Below, piece after piece: positions 50,376 to 58,693 of a DNA stretch of 64,000 bases. The position numbers and the translations under genes were made by a program. A model generated the notes under the pieces. It did not search any database, was not told the DNA's origin, and saw nothing but the letters and a program-made list of their open reading frames with translations. The DNA lies in assembly GCF_000687715.1 (NCBI RefSeq), contig NZ_JHXD01000002.1:1-64000 (forward strand), read 5' to 3'. Every line of letters begins with the position of its first letter. The stretch's first letter is position 1. The DNA is from Xylanibacter ruminicola Ga6B6 (GTDB lineage: Bacteria > Bacteroidota > Bacteroidia > Bacteroidales > Bacteroidaceae).

Positions 50376-52328
50376 ATGAAGAAAATTATATTTTTTTGCG
50401 CAACACTATTTTGTTTGTCAGTTGCCGATGCAAAAGTAACCATGCCTAAACTGTTCCAGTCGGGTATGGTGGTGCAACGTGGCAAACTCATACCTGTTTG
50501 GGGCCATGCCGATGCTGGCGAAACCGTAACCGTACGTTTCAACAAGAAGGTGTATCAAACTACCGCCGATGCCGATGGCCGATGGCGTGTTGACCTGCCT
50601 AAGATGAAAGCAGGCGGCCCTTATCAGTTAACGGTCAACGATCAAACGATTGATAATATTCTGGTGGGAGATGTGTGGCTGCTCTCTGGTCAGTCGAACA
50701 TCGATGTAACCATCGAGCGTGTTTATCCGCAGTACACCCAGGAGATTGATAACTACGAGAACAGTCAGATCCGCTTGTTCCGTGTGCAGAACGAAACCAG
50801 CACCCATGGTGTAAAGGAGGATATCCGCCATACTAACATCAACTGGAAACCTGTGAACAAGCAGAATGCCTGGTTGTTCTCGGCTGCCGGCTATTTCTTG
50901 GGTAAGCGCATGTTCCAGACCAACAAGGTGCCTCAGGGCATTATTGTTAACAGCTGGGGTGGCACACCTATCGAGGCTTGGATTAGCGAAGATTCGCTGA
51001 AGGCCGACTATCCCATGCTGATTAAAAAGCTGCAGATGTATCAGAACGATAATTATGTACGCGCACAAATGCAGGCCAATGGCGCTGCCAACCAGCAGTG
51101 GGAAAGCATGCTGAACCAGGCCGACCCAGGTTATGCCGATGTGGCTGTAGATGAAACCTCATGGCAGCAGATTGATCAGAACAACTGGACCTGGCGCGGC
51201 ACAGGTAGCGTTTGGCTCCGACAGCATATTACGATTGATAAGGAACACGCAGGAAAACCTGCCCGCCTGTTGCTGGGCACGCTTTTTGATCGCGATGTAA
51301 CCTATCTGAACGGCAAGCAGATTGGACAAACGGGTTATCAGTATCCCCCACGCCGCTATGATATCCCTGAGGGCATGCTGAAAGAAGGTGATAACGTGAT
51401 TGCCATCCGTTTTATCAATAAGTTCGGCGCTGTGCATTTCATTCCTGAAAAGCCTTACATGTTGTGTTTTGGCGACGACCGCCTGTCGCAGAACCCCATG
51501 CCAAAGGATGTGCAGCCACTCAGTCAGCTGTGGAAGATGAAGGTGGGTGCCGAAATGCCCCAGTGCCCCAGCAGCGACGTATCGTTACAGAACCTGCCCA
51601 CCACACTGTATAATGCCGTGCTGTATCCATTGGCACCTTATGCCATCAATGGCGTGGTATGGTATCAGGGCGAGTCGAATACTGGCAATCCTGCCCCATA
51701 TGCCGACTATCTGAAAAAGCTGATGGGCAGTTGGCGCAATCGCTGGAACGACCAGCAGATGCCATTTGTGATTGTGCAGTTGGCCAACTACGACGGTCGC
51801 CAGCAAACAGGCTTCCCACGCCCCATCACTCCACAGACAGAACCTGTAAACAGCGGTTGGGCACAGCTGCGCGAGGCTCAGCGTGTAGTGGCTAAGGCCG
51901 ATGCCAAAGCCGAACTGGCTGTGATTAACGACCTGGGTGAGACGGTTGACATCCATCCCCTGCGTAAAAAAGAGGTGGCCGAGCGTATCGGCTTGTGTTT
52001 TGATAAGCTCTTATATAATAATAAGGTGAAGCTGTCGCCCGAGGTGGTATCTACCCAGGTGAGTGATGCAGCTATCCAGCTCACACTCGACCAGCCCATA
52101 CAGGAAGGCGACCTCTATACATTCGAGGTTTGCAACAATGGTAACAATACATACCAGAATGTGCCTGCTGTCGGCAAGGGTAATGTGATTACCCTTCTCG
52201 TACCTCAAGCTTCGCAAGCATCAGCCTTGAAAATCCGCTATGCCTGGAAGGACGATCCCAAGCAGGCCAACGTACGCTCGCTGAGCGGACTGCCTATGAG
52301 TTCATTCGAATTATCAATTAATAACTAA
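50376..52328 (+). CDS. SGNH-hydrolase acetylesterase (sialate O-acetylesterase-like, CE20-like)
   Basis: 650 residues with a signal peptide (about 1-19, ending VADA). An N-terminal beta-sandwich (MPKLFQSGMVVQR) precedes the SGNH domain: S107 in WLLSGQSNID, block III GVVWYQGESNTG, and the catalytic Asp/His region ETVDIHPLRKKE. A jelly-roll-like insert lies at about 255-360 (WTWRGTGSVWLRQHITIDKE). It likely removes acetyl groups from hemicellulose oligosaccharides in the periplasm, given the neighbouring symporter and GH43. The sialate substrate in the family name is less likely here. First gene of a two-gene unit with 52337. Confidence 0.88.
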   Translation: MKKIIFFCATLFCLSVADAKVTMPKLFQSGMVVQRGKLIPVWGHADAGETVTVRFNKKVYQTTADADGRWRVDLPKMKAGGPYQLTVNDQTIDNILVGDVWLLSGQSNIDVTIERVYPQYTQEIDNYENSQIRLFRVQNETSTHGVKEDIRHTNINWKPVNKQNAWLFSAAGYFLGKRMFQTNKVPQGIIVNSWGGTPIEAWISEDSLKADYPMLIKKLQMYQNDNYVRAQMQANGAANQQWESMLNQADPGYADVAVDETSWQQIDQNNWTWRGTGSVWLRQHITIDKEHAGKPARLLLGTLFDRDVTYLNGKQIGQTGYQYPPRRYDIPEGMLKEGDNVIAIRFINKFGAVHFIPEKPYMLCFGDDRLSQNPMPKDVQPLSQLWKMKVGAEMPQCPSSDVSLQNLPTTLYNAVLYPLAPYAINGVVWYQGESNTGNPAPYADYLKKLMGSWRNRWNDQQMPFVIVQLANYDGRQQTGFPRPITPQTEPVNSGWAQLREAQRVVAKADAKAELAVINDLGETVDIHPLRKKEVAERIGLCFDKLLYNNKVKLSPEVVSTQVSDAAIQLTLDQPIQEGDLYTFEVCNNGNNTYQNVPAVGKGNVITLLVPQASQASALKIRYAWKDDPKQANVRSLSGLPMSSFELSINN

Positions 52329-52336
52329 TAAATAAT

Positions 52337-53728
52337 ATGAGTACATCTAACGAAACCAAAGGCTTCTACAAGCTTTCGTGGCTCCAGCGCATCGGCTATG
52401 GATCGGGCGACCTGGCGCAGAATCTTATTTTCCAGACAGTAGCATGTTACCTCATGCTTTACCTTACTACAGTATTGAAGATTAATCCGGCATTTGTAAG
52501 TGGACTGATTCTCTCTGTCCGACTCATCGACTGCTTCTGGAGTCCTGTAGTGGGTCGTTATATCGACAACCGTAACCCTAAGTTGGGTAAGTATCGTGCC
52601 TATCTGCTGTATGGTGGTATCCCCTTGACGGCTGCTGCCTGCCTGCTTATGCTGCCTCAGGCCGCTACCTGGTCGCCCAGCATGAAGCTGATTTATGCCA
52701 CCGTTAGCTATACCGTGCTTAGCATGATCTACTCGGTAGTAAATATTCCTTATGGCTCTATCATGGCCAGTATGACTCGCGATAACGACGAGGTGCTGAA
52801 GCTTACATCTACCCGTATGGTATGTGCCAACATCGGTCAGATTGTGGTTCAGGCTGGTTTCCCCATCGGTTTGGCTATGGTAGCTCATACCATGATCGAC
52901 TGGAACCAGGCTCTGTTCATGGCCATTGGTACCATTCCTGCCTTCGTTATCCTGCCCTCGCTGCCTATGCTGAAGAGCTGGTTGGGTAAGAAGGGTCTGT
53001 ATTACCTGCTGCTCACCATTGGTTTTGTAGGTTTTGTCATCCTGTTCACCATTGGTAAGTTCTTCGATGTGGCCGAACTCAATACATTGGTACAGACAGC
53101 TAAGGTGATGACAGGTGTTGGTCTGCTGGTAGGTTCGCTCATGTGGGCCCTTGTGCCTGAGGTAATTACCGAGGCCGAGTATCGTACAGGCAACCGTCCT
53201 GCTGCTACCGTTAACGCTCTGGCTGGTGTAGCCTTCAAGGCTGGTTTCTCAATTGCCGGTTGGATTACCCCACTGGTAATGGGTATGATTGGTTTCGACC
53301 TGGCCAGCGAGGAGTCGGCTCTGCCTATCGATCCTACAGCTTGGTTTACCGTTACCTGCGTATTTGCTATTGTAGGTTTTGTACTGCTGCTTTACTGCTT
53401 CACAGGTTGTAAGGAGCGCATTGCCACTACACCCGAAAAGCCTGTTACCTATGGCGAGATGTTTGCCGAGTTCAAGGCCAACAAGTGCCTGCAGCTGGTA
53501 CTCAGCATCTTTGTAACAGTGTTCCTGGCTTCGTTCATCAGCGCACCTGTAAACGCTTATTATACCCACCTGGCTGAGTATTCAGTAACAGCTCAGAATG
53601 CTATTCTGGTGTTCACCTGTATCATTCCTGCCGTTCTGTTGATTATCGTTGGAGGTCTTATCTACAAGTATCCTCTTACCGATGAGCGTCTGGACGAGAT
53701 TAACAAGGAAATCGAGGCTCGTGGATAA
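52337..53728 (+). CDS. GPH-family sugar:cation symporter (MelB-like MFS), second copy
   Basis: 463 residues with about twelve TM helices. It opens WLQRIGYGSGDLAQNLIFQTVAC, and the loop 2-3 region is WSPVVGRYIDNRNPKLGKYRAYL. Mid-protein, VPEVITEAEYRTGNRPAATV matches the family block before helix 8. It starts 8 bp after the acetylesterase stop, so the deacetylated product is probably its substrate. Only moderately similar to the symporter at 48762, so the two may carry different sugars. Confidence 0.92.
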   Translation: MSTSNETKGFYKLSWLQRIGYGSGDLAQNLIFQTVACYLMLYLTTVLKINPAFVSGLILSVRLIDCFWSPVVGRYIDNRNPKLGKYRAYLLYGGIPLTAAACLLMLPQAATWSPSMKLIYATVSYTVLSMIYSVVNIPYGSIMASMTRDNDEVLKLTSTRMVCANIGQIVVQAGFPIGLAMVAHTMIDWNQALFMAIGTIPAFVILPSLPMLKSWLGKKGLYYLLLTIGFVGFVILFTIGKFFDVAELNTLVQTAKVMTGVGLLVGSLMWALVPEVITEAEYRTGNRPAATVNALAGVAFKAGFSIAGWITPLVMGMIGFDLASEESALPIDPTAWFTVTCVFAIVGFVLLLYCFTGCKERIATTPEKPVTYGEMFAEFKANKCLQLVLSIFVTVFLASFISAPVNAYYTHLAEYSVTAQNAILVFTCIIPAVLLIIVGGLIYKYPLTDERLDEINKEIEARG

Positions 53729-53785
53729 AAGAGCGATATTTATAAATTTTTGATGTAATATCTTGCAAGTTTCAAACTTTTTCCG

Positions 53786-53793
53786 TATCTTTG
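53786..53793 (+). promoter_or_regulatory. -7 box (TATCTTTG) of the TPR-phosphatase operon
   Basis: TATCTTTG at 53786-53793, followed by CCCACAA and a leader of about 25 bases to ATG 53823. No LytTR half-sites or Pho-type repeats are present. Confidence 0.65.
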
Positions 53794-53822
53794 CCCACAA
53801 TAAATGATTATTGGGCAGAAGA

Positions 53823-55886
53823 ATGAGCCACAGAACTATTAAACTACTGGCTTGTTTCTCACTAGTGTTAATGCTGGTGGTTGCATGCGGCGAACGGAAA
53901 GAAACAGGACTTGAAAAGAATACGGCCGACGGATTAGTCCTTGATGCGTATAAGCATAAGGACTATCCGTTGTTGTTGTCTTTAGCCGATAGTCTTGGTA
54001 AGATTGGCGCCATTTCCGAAGTTCAGTCGTACTATTGGAGTGGCTATGCCAGCGACCGCATGGGTAAAAAGCGTACAGCCGAGTATTACTGGAAGAAGGC
54101 CGAGAGCGAAGTCGAAAACTTTAATAATTCCGAGCAGGTAGATTATTATGCCAAATCGGCCAGTCATCTGGCTAACCTGCTGAATCTGAAGGGCGACTAC
54201 GACGGCTCGCTGAAAGAGGCCATCAATGCTGCCGAAAAGCTCGAGGTGTTGGGTTGCGACACCACCACCGATTATGTAAACCTGCTGGTGTTTATCGGTT
54301 GCGGACAGGCCCGTTTGCCTGGCATGGAAGAAACCACCAGGAAATCGTTCGAACGCGCTTATAACAAACATCTTGAGCGTATCAGCGCATCACCTACCGA
54401 ATCTACTTACAAGGGTGCCATTGCAGGCATTGTTAATATGGCTTACTCGTGCAATGCCACCCATCAGTACCAGCAGGCCATGCATTGGTGCGACTGCTAT
54501 GAAGAGCTGGTAAAAAAATACGAGAAGCTGTTTCCTGCCGACGAGGACTATATCGACAAGCAGCTTGCCCGTTGTAGTATCTATCGTGCCACAGCGCTTG
54601 TATCGTTAGGGCAATCGCAGGAGTCGTATCTGGCTTATCTCGACTTCAGAAACACCAAGTTCAGTAAGAGTCCTGAGGGTATCTACGATGCTGGCGAGTA
54701 CCTGATTGAGGCCAAACAATGGAAAGATGCAGCCGTTTGTTTCCAGCGACTCGATGAGTTGGTAAACAAATATCGCATGGAGTTCTCGATTGAGAATCTC
54801 GAAACCTATTATCTGAAGAAGTACGAGGCCAACCTCAAGGCAGGTCGCAAGGACTCGGTTTATGCTATCAGTACCTTTATCTGCGACTCGCTGAGTGTAG
54901 CTATCGATCGTGCAAGAGCCGACAATGCAGCCGAACTGGCCACTATCTACAATACCGAGCAGAACGAAACCCGACTGGCCGAGAACAAGGCCAAGCTGAT
55001 GCGCGAACGTCAGATAGCCGCTGTTGTTACTATTATTCTGATTATCGGCTTCTTTATTGTTTATGCCCTTTACAAGCAAAAGGCTGCTGCCAAGTTGCAC
55101 AAGGCGCATAACGATCTGAAGGCGGCCTACGACCAGCTCGAGGAAACCACATCGGCCAAGGAGCGTATCGAGAGTGAGTTGCGTATTGCCCGTCACATTC
55201 AGGAGTCGATGGTGCCTAACGAGTTCCCACAGCGCTCCGATTTCGATCTCTATGCCTCGATGACAGCTGCCAAGGAGGTAGGAGGCGATTTGTATGACTA
55301 TCTGGTTATTGGCGATAACCTGTGCTTCTGCGTAGGCGACGTATCAGGTAAGGGAGTGCCTGCAGCGCTCTTCATGGCCCAGGTTATCAGATTGTTCCGT
55401 GCCATGGTTAAGCGTAACTACACGCCTGCCAAGTTGGCTACCGAGCTGAATGCCGAACTGAGCGAGCATAACGACGACGGCATGTTTATTACCATGTTTT
55501 TCGGTATGGTGAACCTGCGTACCGGCAAGCTCGACTTCTGTAATGCAGGTCATAATCCCCCTATACTGGGCAATGGCAACGAGAGTAGATTCCTGGAGAT
55601 GGAATCCAATGCGCCTATCGGCCTTTGGGAAGGACTGAAATACGAGGGCGAGGTGATCGATGATATCCGTGGCCACCTGTTCTTTGTATATACTGATGGC
55701 CTGAACGAGGCCGAGAACACGAAACTTGAGCAGTTTGGCGACGAACAGGTGCTTAACGTAGTTAAAAGTGCCAGTCAGCTGAATCCACGAGATATGGTAG
55801 ATACCATGAAGAACGAGGTGAATCGTCATCGCAACGGCGCCGATCCTAACGACGATCTCACCATGCTCTGCCTACATGTAATATAG
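53823..55886 (+). CDS. TPR-lipoprotein membrane sensor with SpoIIE/PP2C phosphatase output
   Basis: 687 residues from ATG 53823 (MSHRTIKLLACFSL); a TTG 12 bases upstream is less likely. A lipoprotein-type signal (LVVAC, Cys22) is followed by an extracytoplasmic TPR-like region (about 30-390) and a TM helix (QIAAVVTIILIIGFFIVYAL). A coiled coil leads to a SpoIIE-type PP2C phosphatase (about 460-687; AKEVGGDLYDYL, CVGDVSGKGVPAALFMAQ, NAGHNPPIL, YTDGLNEA, DDLTMLCL) with its metal-binding aspartates intact. Such phosphatases usually act on anti-sigma-factor antagonists, but no partner is adjacent. The sensor half is homologous to the broken kinase at 41012. Confidence 0.92.
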   Translation: MSHRTIKLLACFSLVLMLVVACGERKETGLEKNTADGLVLDAYKHKDYPLLLSLADSLGKIGAISEVQSYYWSGYASDRMGKKRTAEYYWKKAESEVENFNNSEQVDYYAKSASHLANLLNLKGDYDGSLKEAINAAEKLEVLGCDTTTDYVNLLVFIGCGQARLPGMEETTRKSFERAYNKHLERISASPTESTYKGAIAGIVNMAYSCNATHQYQQAMHWCDCYEELVKKYEKLFPADEDYIDKQLARCSIYRATALVSLGQSQESYLAYLDFRNTKFSKSPEGIYDAGEYLIEAKQWKDAAVCFQRLDELVNKYRMEFSIENLETYYLKKYEANLKAGRKDSVYAISTFICDSLSVAIDRARADNAAELATIYNTEQNETRLAENKAKLMRERQIAAVVTIILIIGFFIVYALYKQKAAAKLHKAHNDLKAAYDQLEETTSAKERIESELRIARHIQESMVPNEFPQRSDFDLYASMTAAKEVGGDLYDYLVIGDNLCFCVGDVSGKGVPAALFMAQVIRLFRAMVKRNYTPAKLATELNAELSEHNDDGMFITMFFGMVNLRTGKLDFCNAGHNPPILGNGNESRFLEMESNAPIGLWEGLKYEGEVIDDIRGHLFFVYTDGLNEAENTKLEQFGDEQVLNVVKSASQLNPRDMVDTMKNEVNRHRNGADPNDDLTMLCLHVI

Positions 55887-55911
55887 ACTTTTTAAAAAGA
55901 GAATATTTGAT

Positions 55912-56457
55912 ATGATTAAGTGTAAACATCTTTGTATGATGCTGTTGCTGGCATTATGCACTCTCACAGCTCAGGCTCAGGAAGCCGAGCTTATTCGTAA
56001 TGGCGATTTTGAATTAACCCCCAGGGTTGAAAAAGGTGCTAATGCCACCACCGCTTGGGATAGCCGCAAGCCCGTAGTAGTGGTTCATGTTGATCCTGTT
56101 AGTGCCGATAATCCTTGCTATGCCGTCATCTGCTGCGACACCATCTATAACCAGGGTTTTGATGGTATCCCTGTAGTCGAGGGCACCAAGTACGATTTCT
56201 CAGTATGCCTGCGCAATCTGCCTGCCTTGAAGGAAGAGGACCGTGTGGAAGGCTGCAAACTGCTGATTATCCAGCTGGTTGATGAGCAGCGCCAGCCCCT
56301 GGCCGAGGCTACCATCCGTGCCAAAGGCAACCAGTGGCAGCAGTATCACGCTGTGTTTACGGCTCATGGTAGCTGTGCCAAGGCCCAGTTGGCTATTGTG
56401 GGCGTTGGTTGCCAAAAGATAGCTATCGATAAGGTAAGTATGAAAAAACACCAGTAG
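55912..56457 (+). CDS. Free-standing carbohydrate-binding-like (CBM_4_9-type) secreted protein
   Basis: 181 residues with a signal peptide (about 1-22, ending LTAQAQ). The rest is one beta-sandwich-like domain: LIRNGDFELTPRVEKGAN, NQGFDGIPVVEGTKYDFSVCLRN, and a late DKVSM. The same landmarks occur in the N-terminal part of the GH51 enzyme at 60553 (LIQNGAFEFSP, NDGFDGISVKAGEKYDFSAFMRN, DVVSLMPEDT). So this looks like the same carbohydrate-binding module without a catalytic domain. It lies between a phosphatase gene and a kinase gene (3-bp gap) in one operon. Confidence 0.7.
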   Translation: MIKCKHLCMMLLLALCTLTAQAQEAELIRNGDFELTPRVEKGANATTAWDSRKPVVVVHVDPVSADNPCYAVICCDTIYNQGFDGIPVVEGTKYDFSVCLRNLPALKEEDRVEGCKLLIIQLVDEQRQPLAEATIRAKGNQWQQYHAVFTAHGSCAKAQLAIVGVGCQKIAIDKVSMKKHQ

Positions 56458-56460
56458 AGT

Positions 56461-58146
56461 ATGTTACATATCCGTTGCAAGAATAACAACATCACCAAGA
56501 GTTTCCCTGAAGGCACATCGTTGGCCGACGTTTATCAGGCGTTTGCCAGCGAACTTAATTTTAAGTATCCAGTAGTATCGGCCAAGGTCAACAACGCCTC
56601 GCAAGGCCTGAAGTTCCGTTTGTATCAGAATCGCGACGTAGAGTTCCTTGATGCCCGTAGTGGTTCAGGTCGTCGTGTTTATACCCGTTCGCTGTGCTTT
56701 GTGCTCTACAAGGCCACCAGCGATGTGTTCCCTGGTAGCAAGCTCTACATGGAGCACCCCATCTCAAACGGCTACTACTGCAACTTTAAAAAGAAAAACA
56801 ACGAGCCCCTGACGGATGAGGATGTGCAGAAAATCTGCCAGCGCATGAAGGAGATTGTAGATCTCGACCTGCCCTTCCGCCGTACCGAGGCCACTACCGA
56901 CGAGGCTGTACGTGTGTTCAGCGAGCGTGGTTTTGCCGATAAGGTAAAGCTGATTGAAACCAGCGGTCAGATATATACCGATTATTATATGCTGGGCGAT
57001 ACCGTAGATTATTACTATGGTCCGCTGGTGCCATCGGCAGGCTTCCTCAAGGTGTGGGGCCTGGAGCGCTATCACGACGGCCTGTTGCTGCGTGTGCCCG
57101 ATAAGAACGATCCTACCAAGCTGGCCGAGAAGGTTGACATGCCTCGCACGTTCGAGGTGTTTGCCGAAAAGGTGCGCTGGGATATCATCATGCGCCTGTC
57201 GAATGCCGGCGATGTCAACAAGGCCATCCTGCGTGGCTATGGCTCCGAGCTGATTCAGGTGAGCGAGGCTCTGCAGGAAAAAAAGATTGTAAAGATTGCC
57301 GAGGAGATCGACCAGCGTTTCCGCGACCCAGAGAATCCCATCCGTATAGTCCTCATTACAGGACCGTCGAGCTCAGGTAAATCCACCTTCTGTAAGCGTC
57401 TTTCTGTACAGTTGCTGGCCTGCGGTTTGCGCCCCTATTCGTTCTCAACCGACGATTACTTTGTGAACCGTGTCGATACCCCCAAGCTGCCTAACGGTCA
57501 GTACGACTTTGATAATATAGAGACCGTAGATTACAAGCTGCTGGGCGAGCACCTGGAGCGCCTGATGAAGGGCGAGGTAGTAGAAGTGCCCCAGTATAAC
57601 TTTGTAACTGGTAAGCGCGAGTGGAATGGTAAGAAGTTTAAGTTGAGCAACGATAGCGTACTGATTATCGAGGGTATCCACGCCCTGAATCCCCTGCTCA
57701 CCAAGCAGATTCCCGATTCGGCCAAGTATAAGATCTATATCTCAGCCCTTACCAGTATCTCGCTCGACGATCATAACTGGATTCCCACCCAGGACAACCG
57801 TCTGCTGCGCCGCATCATTCGCGACTACAACAAAGGAGCCTTCTCGGCTCGTGAGACTATCAGTCAGTGGCACAGCGTGTGCGAGGCCGAGGATCAGTGG
57901 ATAGTACCTTTCCAGGAAACAGCCGATGTGATGTTTAATTCGGCCCTCAACATCGAGTTTGCCGTGTTGCGCACCCATGCCGAGGTCATCCTCGCGTCAG
58001 TTCCCAAAAACTGCCCGGAGTATGCCGAAGCCCATCGCCTGTTAAAGTTCCTGCACTACTTTATCCCCATCAGCGATAAGGAGATTCCCCCCACTAGCAT
58101 CATGCGTGAGTTCGTTGGTGGCAGCAGCTTCAAATACAGGGGCTAA
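56461..58146 (+). CDS. TGS/SAD-domain uridine-kinase-like protein
   Basis: 561 residues. An N-terminal TGS-like domain (about 1-70; KSFPEGTSLADVYQAF) is followed by a threonyl/alanyl-tRNA-synthetase second additional domain (about 80-250; MEHPISNGYYCNFKK). A P-loop uridine-kinase/phosphoribulokinase domain closes the protein (about 290-490; Walker A GPSSSGKST at 301-309, YSFSTDDYFVNR, ADVMFNSAL). This three-part protein is widespread in Bacteroidetes and usually annotated as nucleoside kinase; its substrate is not well established. It starts 3 bp after the CBM-like gene. Directly after its stop a 22-bp-period palindromic array begins. Confidence 0.9.
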   Translation: MLHIRCKNNNITKSFPEGTSLADVYQAFASELNFKYPVVSAKVNNASQGLKFRLYQNRDVEFLDARSGSGRRVYTRSLCFVLYKATSDVFPGSKLYMEHPISNGYYCNFKKKNNEPLTDEDVQKICQRMKEIVDLDLPFRRTEATTDEAVRVFSERGFADKVKLIETSGQIYTDYYMLGDTVDYYYGPLVPSAGFLKVWGLERYHDGLLLRVPDKNDPTKLAEKVDMPRTFEVFAEKVRWDIIMRLSNAGDVNKAILRGYGSELIQVSEALQEKKIVKIAEEIDQRFRDPENPIRIVLITGPSSSGKSTFCKRLSVQLLACGLRPYSFSTDDYFVNRVDTPKLPNGQYDFDNIETVDYKLLGEHLERLMKGEVVEVPQYNFVTGKREWNGKKFKLSNDSVLIIEGIHALNPLLTKQIPDSAKYKIYISALTSISLDDHNWIPTQDNRLLRRIIRDYNKGAFSARETISQWHSVCEAEDQWIVPFQETADVMFNSALNIEFAVLRTHAEVILASVPKNCPEYAEAHRLLKFLHYFIPISDKEIPPTSIMREFVGGSSFKYRG

Positions 58147-58148
58147 AT

Positions 58149-58229
58149 TTCCCATTAGTGGAACGCGATGTTCCCAGGTTGGGAATGAAACGTTCCCAGG
58201 TTGGGGACAAAACATTCCCAAGTTGGGTA
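58149..58229. repeat. Four-copy TTCCCA-N3-TGGGAA array with exact 22-bp period
   Basis: Copies start at 58149 (TTCCCATTAGTGGAA), 58171 (TTCCCAGGTTGGGAA), 58193 (TTCCCAGGTTGGGGA) and 58215 (TTCCCAAGTTGGGTA), each exactly 22 bp apart. The array begins 2 bp after the stop of the uridine-kinase-like gene. The spacers resemble those at 34411 (TGAATTG/TGAAACG). Confidence 0.8.
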
Positions 58230-58334
58230 ATCGGCTTGCCGCTTCGCTTGTCGAAGAATCTTTTTTGCGCTTTTATTGGCGATATCAATGGCGTCGGCTT
58301 GCACTATCTACAACGTTTTTATTGTAAATTCCTC

Positions 58335-58443
58335 CATCTCTCAACAAATCTCTCAAAACCCGCATAAACACTGGTGTTTTGAGAGATGAGAGATTCTCAT
58401 AATCCCTCCCTGATCTCTCCCTCATCCCTCCCTCCATCTCTCA
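58335..58443. repeat. Left inverted repeat flanking the VapE-like gene
   Basis: 58335-58376 is the reverse complement of 59972-60013 with one mismatch in 42 bp. Further inward (to about 58443) both sides share pyrimidine-rich ATCCCTCCC and CATCTCTC words in the same order, with some changes. Within this arm ATCTCTCAAAAC (58348-58359) pairs perfectly with GTTTTGAGAGAT (58376-58387) around a 16-base loop. Confidence 0.85.
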
Positions 58444-58520
58444 ATACCATCCAAATTTTAACATTTCAAGAAAAATAGAAAAAAACGACCGAAACATTTG
58501 CAAAACGCGATTTTTTTTAG

Positions 58521-58581
58521 TATATTTGCGTTCGAAAACGCGAAACTGCTCACGCTCGGCAATTGGTGCAAGCACCATTGC
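58521..58581 (+). promoter_or_regulatory. Promoter and leader hairpin of the VapE-like gene
   Basis: The -7 box TATATTTG is at 58521-58528. The start would be near 58533, giving a leader of about 160 bases before ATG 58694. In the leader GCAATTGGTGC (58559-58569) pairs with GCACCATTGC (58572-58581), leaving one bulged base, to form a tight hairpin with a 2-base loop. Such a long structured leader suggests post-transcriptional control. Confidence 0.6.
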
Positions 58582-58693
58582 TCTCGCTTAATCGCAGCTT
58601 TGCACCAAAAACGCACGCTGCAGAAAGCGCGCCAAAAACCGGACCTAAGGAGAAAGACTAAAGGAAGAGGTTAAACATTAAAATTTTTTTCAT

